In this document: piece after piece, positions 61,898 through 64,000 of the stretch | How the letters are laid out: each line of letters opens with the position of its first letter | How positions within the stretch are numbered: the stretch's first letter is position 1 | Assembly: GCA_947396885.1 (NCBI GenBank) | Contig: OX377202.1 | Span: forward strand, 58,368,034 to 58,432,033 | DNA from: Heligmosomoides polygyrus polygyrus | Lineage: Eukaryota; Nematoda; Chromadorea; Rhabditida; Heligmosomidae | Reading direction: 5' to 3' | Length of the DNA: 64,000 nucleotides | Made by a program: the position numbers and the translations under genes | Notes under the pieces: generated by a model | Told to the model about the DNA's origin: nothing | Seen by the model: the letters and a program-made list of their open reading frames with translations, nothing else | The model's database searches: none

Positions 61898-64000
61898 ATT
61901 TATTTATTTATTTATTTATTTATTTATTTGAAGCTAATCCAATCAGATCTCAGAAAAAAACATAGGGAACAGAATCAACAACAACAGAGATTGGACGTGA
62001 TGAGCTGAGGAATTTAAGCGATGGCTCAAATTCCTGAAAGTGCTGAAAAGTCCAGGAATCCTTCTTGATAATGAATGAGAAGAAAAAAAATAACAGGAGT
62101 GGATAAGTAACAAAGAGGTAGTGGGTAGAAGAGGCATCTGCCGGGAAGGGACGGCAACGGCGATCGGGCGATTTCTTGTTACTTGAAAATCCAATCAAGA
62201 GCATATAAAAAAACATAGAGAACAGAATCGACAATGAATGAGAATGAAATGAACTGAAATAAGGGAATGAGGAGAACTCAAGGTGTTGAAAAGGTCAGGA
62301 TTTCTCCTTGATCAGAGGGAAATGAAAGAGAAAGCTAGCAGGAATGGACCAGTAAAAAGGAAGCAGTGGGTAGAAGAGGCATCCAGGAATACATTATCAC
62401 AGTGAGGCTGGCCAAGATACTACTGCGAACGGGAGCCAAGGAGGCCCCGCATAGGTATATGCATATGGGCCCTTTAAAATGACGATAGGAAACCCTTGGC
62501 ACTACCGTTAGGAGGTCCCAGGCCACACAACTAGATAATCGACAAATTAAGGTGGCTATGTAATAGTACGCCAAGTGAATCGCTCCCACTGAGAACTGAA
62601 GAGGTCAAGCTGCTAGAATGAATGGATAAATTTGGATTTCATCGCGTCCAAGGGAGGAAACCCAGACCTGTCAGAAGTGAAAAAGGTAGATTTAGGATGA
62701 GCATAAAAGAGGGCATCACTACATAGAAAACAACAACTGAGCACGACGTTGACGCGTAAGTTGTACATATACACATGACTCCACTCAACAGAGAGAGGAC
62801 AGCGGACGGACGAGCTACAATGGAGAATCGCACTGAAGAAGCTGAAATCGCATCCATAAACTAAGGGAGAGGACAAGGAAGAAGATGATATGAAAGAAAA
62901 CCGCCCTCTACGGTCCAGGTAGCACCACGACACAACCCACAGTTAACCGACTACGACCAGGGACCAGAGAAATAGCACAACGTACCACCGGTGGAACAAG
63001 AAAATCCTGAAAAAAAAGGTTACCAAGACCATTTCGACCCAACCACCGCTAGCACAAACTAAACATTTTGGAAAAAAGAAAAACTAACTTGCCTTTTGAA
63101 CTATGGGTCCGATGAGTTAGCTAAAATTTCTAAAATGCGACATGAGAAGCAATCGAAATGATTGTGATTTCTTGTATATAAAGAAAGAGGGATCTAACTC
63201 ATTCCAACGAGAAGCAACTCTACCAAGGAAGCTCCCTTCGAAAGCCTTAGTACGAGGTTTAAAAGGTCTTACTCGGAAAGCATCTCCTCTACTGGTACCG
63301 ATGGTGGCTGATGGGTCAAAAAAATCAGCTAAGTTTAAGGAAAGCTCGTTCGTGGTGAGTTTATACATAAGCGTCAAGTCGTTTATCATTCGGCGGCATT
63401 TGAGAGACGCTGTACCCAGTTTACGGAGACGCTCATGATAGGGAATTGAGGAGGCGCCTATACGAGCAAAGTATTTGTAGGTAAAGCTATCTTGAATCTT
63501 TTCTAGAGCATCAATATCAGATTGTTTGTATGGAGACCAAATGGGGGACCCGTATTCCAAAATCGGCCTTACGTAGAGCGTGAATAAACGGAAAAGAACC
63601 TTTACATCTCGCGTCTTAGAAGCTCTAAGGATGTAGTTAGACACTGAACTGGCCCGTGCAGTAATCTTTTCAATATGACAGGAAAAGTCTAAATTGTTTG
63701 AGTAGGTAACACCTAGGTCTTTTACAAGAGAGACCTGAGCGAGAGGGGATCCATTTAATGTGTAGTCAATTTCGGGATGTCTGTCGCCAATTTTCATAAC
63801 TGCAGTCTTATTTAAGGCGATGTCAAGCTCCCACTTGTCTGCCCAACTTGAAAGACAATCTATTGCTACTTGAAGCTTTGTGGCGTCATTTATGGTGTAT
63901 ATTTTGGAGTCATCGGCAAACATGCTGCAGAAGCACCCCTCAGGGAGGGCACCAAAAATGTCGTTAACATAAAAGAGGAACAGTAATGGCCCAAGGCAGG
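61898..64000 (-). mobile_element. CR1-like LINE, 3' half, continuing past the right edge
   Basis: The minus strand holds the RT and C-terminal region (63117-64000), a 1.2-kb 3' UTR, and a (TAAA)n tail (61898-61929, TTTA on the plus strand). The 3' UTR contains a direct duplication of about 200-255 bases (61930-62185 and 62186-62385). A single intact frame over 290 codons makes this the best-preserved LINE frame in the window after RTE-C's RT. The 5' end lies outside. Confidence 0.85.
63117..64000 (-). CDS. CR1-like reverse transcriptase, C-terminal part (partial)
   Basis: The frame enters at the window edge with CLGPLLFLFYVNDIFGALPE and GCFCSMFADDSKIYTINDAT, where FADD is the catalytic motif. 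It continues with CLSSWADKWELDIALNKTAV, LVKDLGVTYSNNLDFSCHIE, LYVRPILEYGSPIWSPYKQS, KIQDSFTYKYFARIGASSIP, YHERLRKLGTASLKCRRMIN and ends LLLMSHFRNFS stop at 63117. This is the second half of a CR1/jockey-group RT and its thumb, with no internal stop. The protein makes DNA from the element's RNA at a nicked target. Whether the rest is intact cannot be judged here. Confidence 0.88.
   Translation of the reverse strand, partial: CLGPLLFLFYVNDIFGALPEGCFCSMFADDSKIYTINDATKLQVAIDCLSSWADKWELDIALNKTAVMKIGDRHPEIDYTLNGSPLAQVSLVKDLGVTYSNNLDFSCHIEKITARASSVSNYILRASKTRDVKVLFRLFTLYVRPILEYGSPIWSPYKQSDIDALEKIQDSFTYKYFARIGASSIPYHERLRKLGTASLKCRRMINDLTLMYKLTTNELSLNLADFFDPSATIGTSRGDAFRVRPFKPRTKAFEGSFLGRVASRWNELDPSFFIYKKSQSFRLLLMSHFRNFS

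Noticed and set aside
1..64000. CRISPR array or prokaryotic defence system
   Set aside because: No regularly spaced identical repeats with unique spacers, no cas-like proteins; the tandem arrays are degenerate minisatellites in eukaryotic DNA.

Overview
The window looks like repeat-dense, non-coding or gene-poor DNA of a metazoan nuclear genome, most likely a clade V parasitic nematode of the hookworm/strongylid type. The basis is the mixture of elements: RTE-type LINEs whose endonuclease-reverse transcriptase proteins resemble those I know from hookworm assemblies, a cecropia/bandit-like mariner, CR1-like LINEs, a Penelope-like element, tRNA-related SINEs and many short terminal-inverted-repeat elements. 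There is no bacterial-style operon, no rRNA and no convincing intact tRNA. The species assignment is an inference from memory of these families, not a search. A run of 200 N marks an assembly gap at 45385-45584.

Layout. 0-3 kb: a tail-to-tail inverted pair of tRNA-like repeats (family S1), split by a Mutator-like miniature element, then a decayed RTE-A copy. 4.2-8.5 kb: an almost full-length RTE-A (AP endonuclease plus reverse transcriptase, several frame breaks), followed by two antisense RTE pieces. 8.8-13.6 kb: GC-rich Harbinger-like MITEs, two of them nested inside a hAT-like element. 13.6-18.6 kb: no recognisable genes except one weak exon candidate and a TTCGAA-rich repeat. 18.6-21.3 kb: a second Mutator-like element with a CR1 LINE inside. 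23.4-28 kb: a SINE, a palindromic Penelope tail interrupted by RTE-B, another inverted tRNA-like pair (S3) and an antisense CR1. 28-32 kb: the best candidates for host exons, plus a transposase scrap. 32.7-37.1 kb: a Penelope-like element with inverted terminal repeats, one of them split by a mariner. 38.7-45.4 kb: a Penelope tail, a 3.7 kb hAT-like element full of other repeats, SINEs, a CR1 scrap and RTE-B up to the gap. 45.6-51.4 kb: GC-rich foldbacks and minisatellites flanking a full-length RTE-C with a 17-bp target duplication. 52-58 kb: an RTE-B tail ending in a perfect hairpin, SINE remains and a 976-bp MITE. 58.6-61.8 kb: inverted minisatellite arrays. 61.9-64 kb: the 3' half of a CR1, with a duplicated 3' UTR, running off the right edge.

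What acts together: most of the window can be read as a stratigraphy of insertions, because target-site duplications are still visible for the mariner, RTE-B, RTE-C, a SINE, the Harbinger-like, hAT-like and Mutator-like elements. The LINEs (RTE, CR1) encode the machinery that could have mobilised the SINEs. The MITEs carry no transposase and depend on partners not present here. The most unusual theme is that tRNA-like, Pol III-promoter-like modules occur inside the arms of inverted, foldback-like structures at three independent loci. A second is that Penelope tails carry hammerhead-like cores. No complete host gene could be established.
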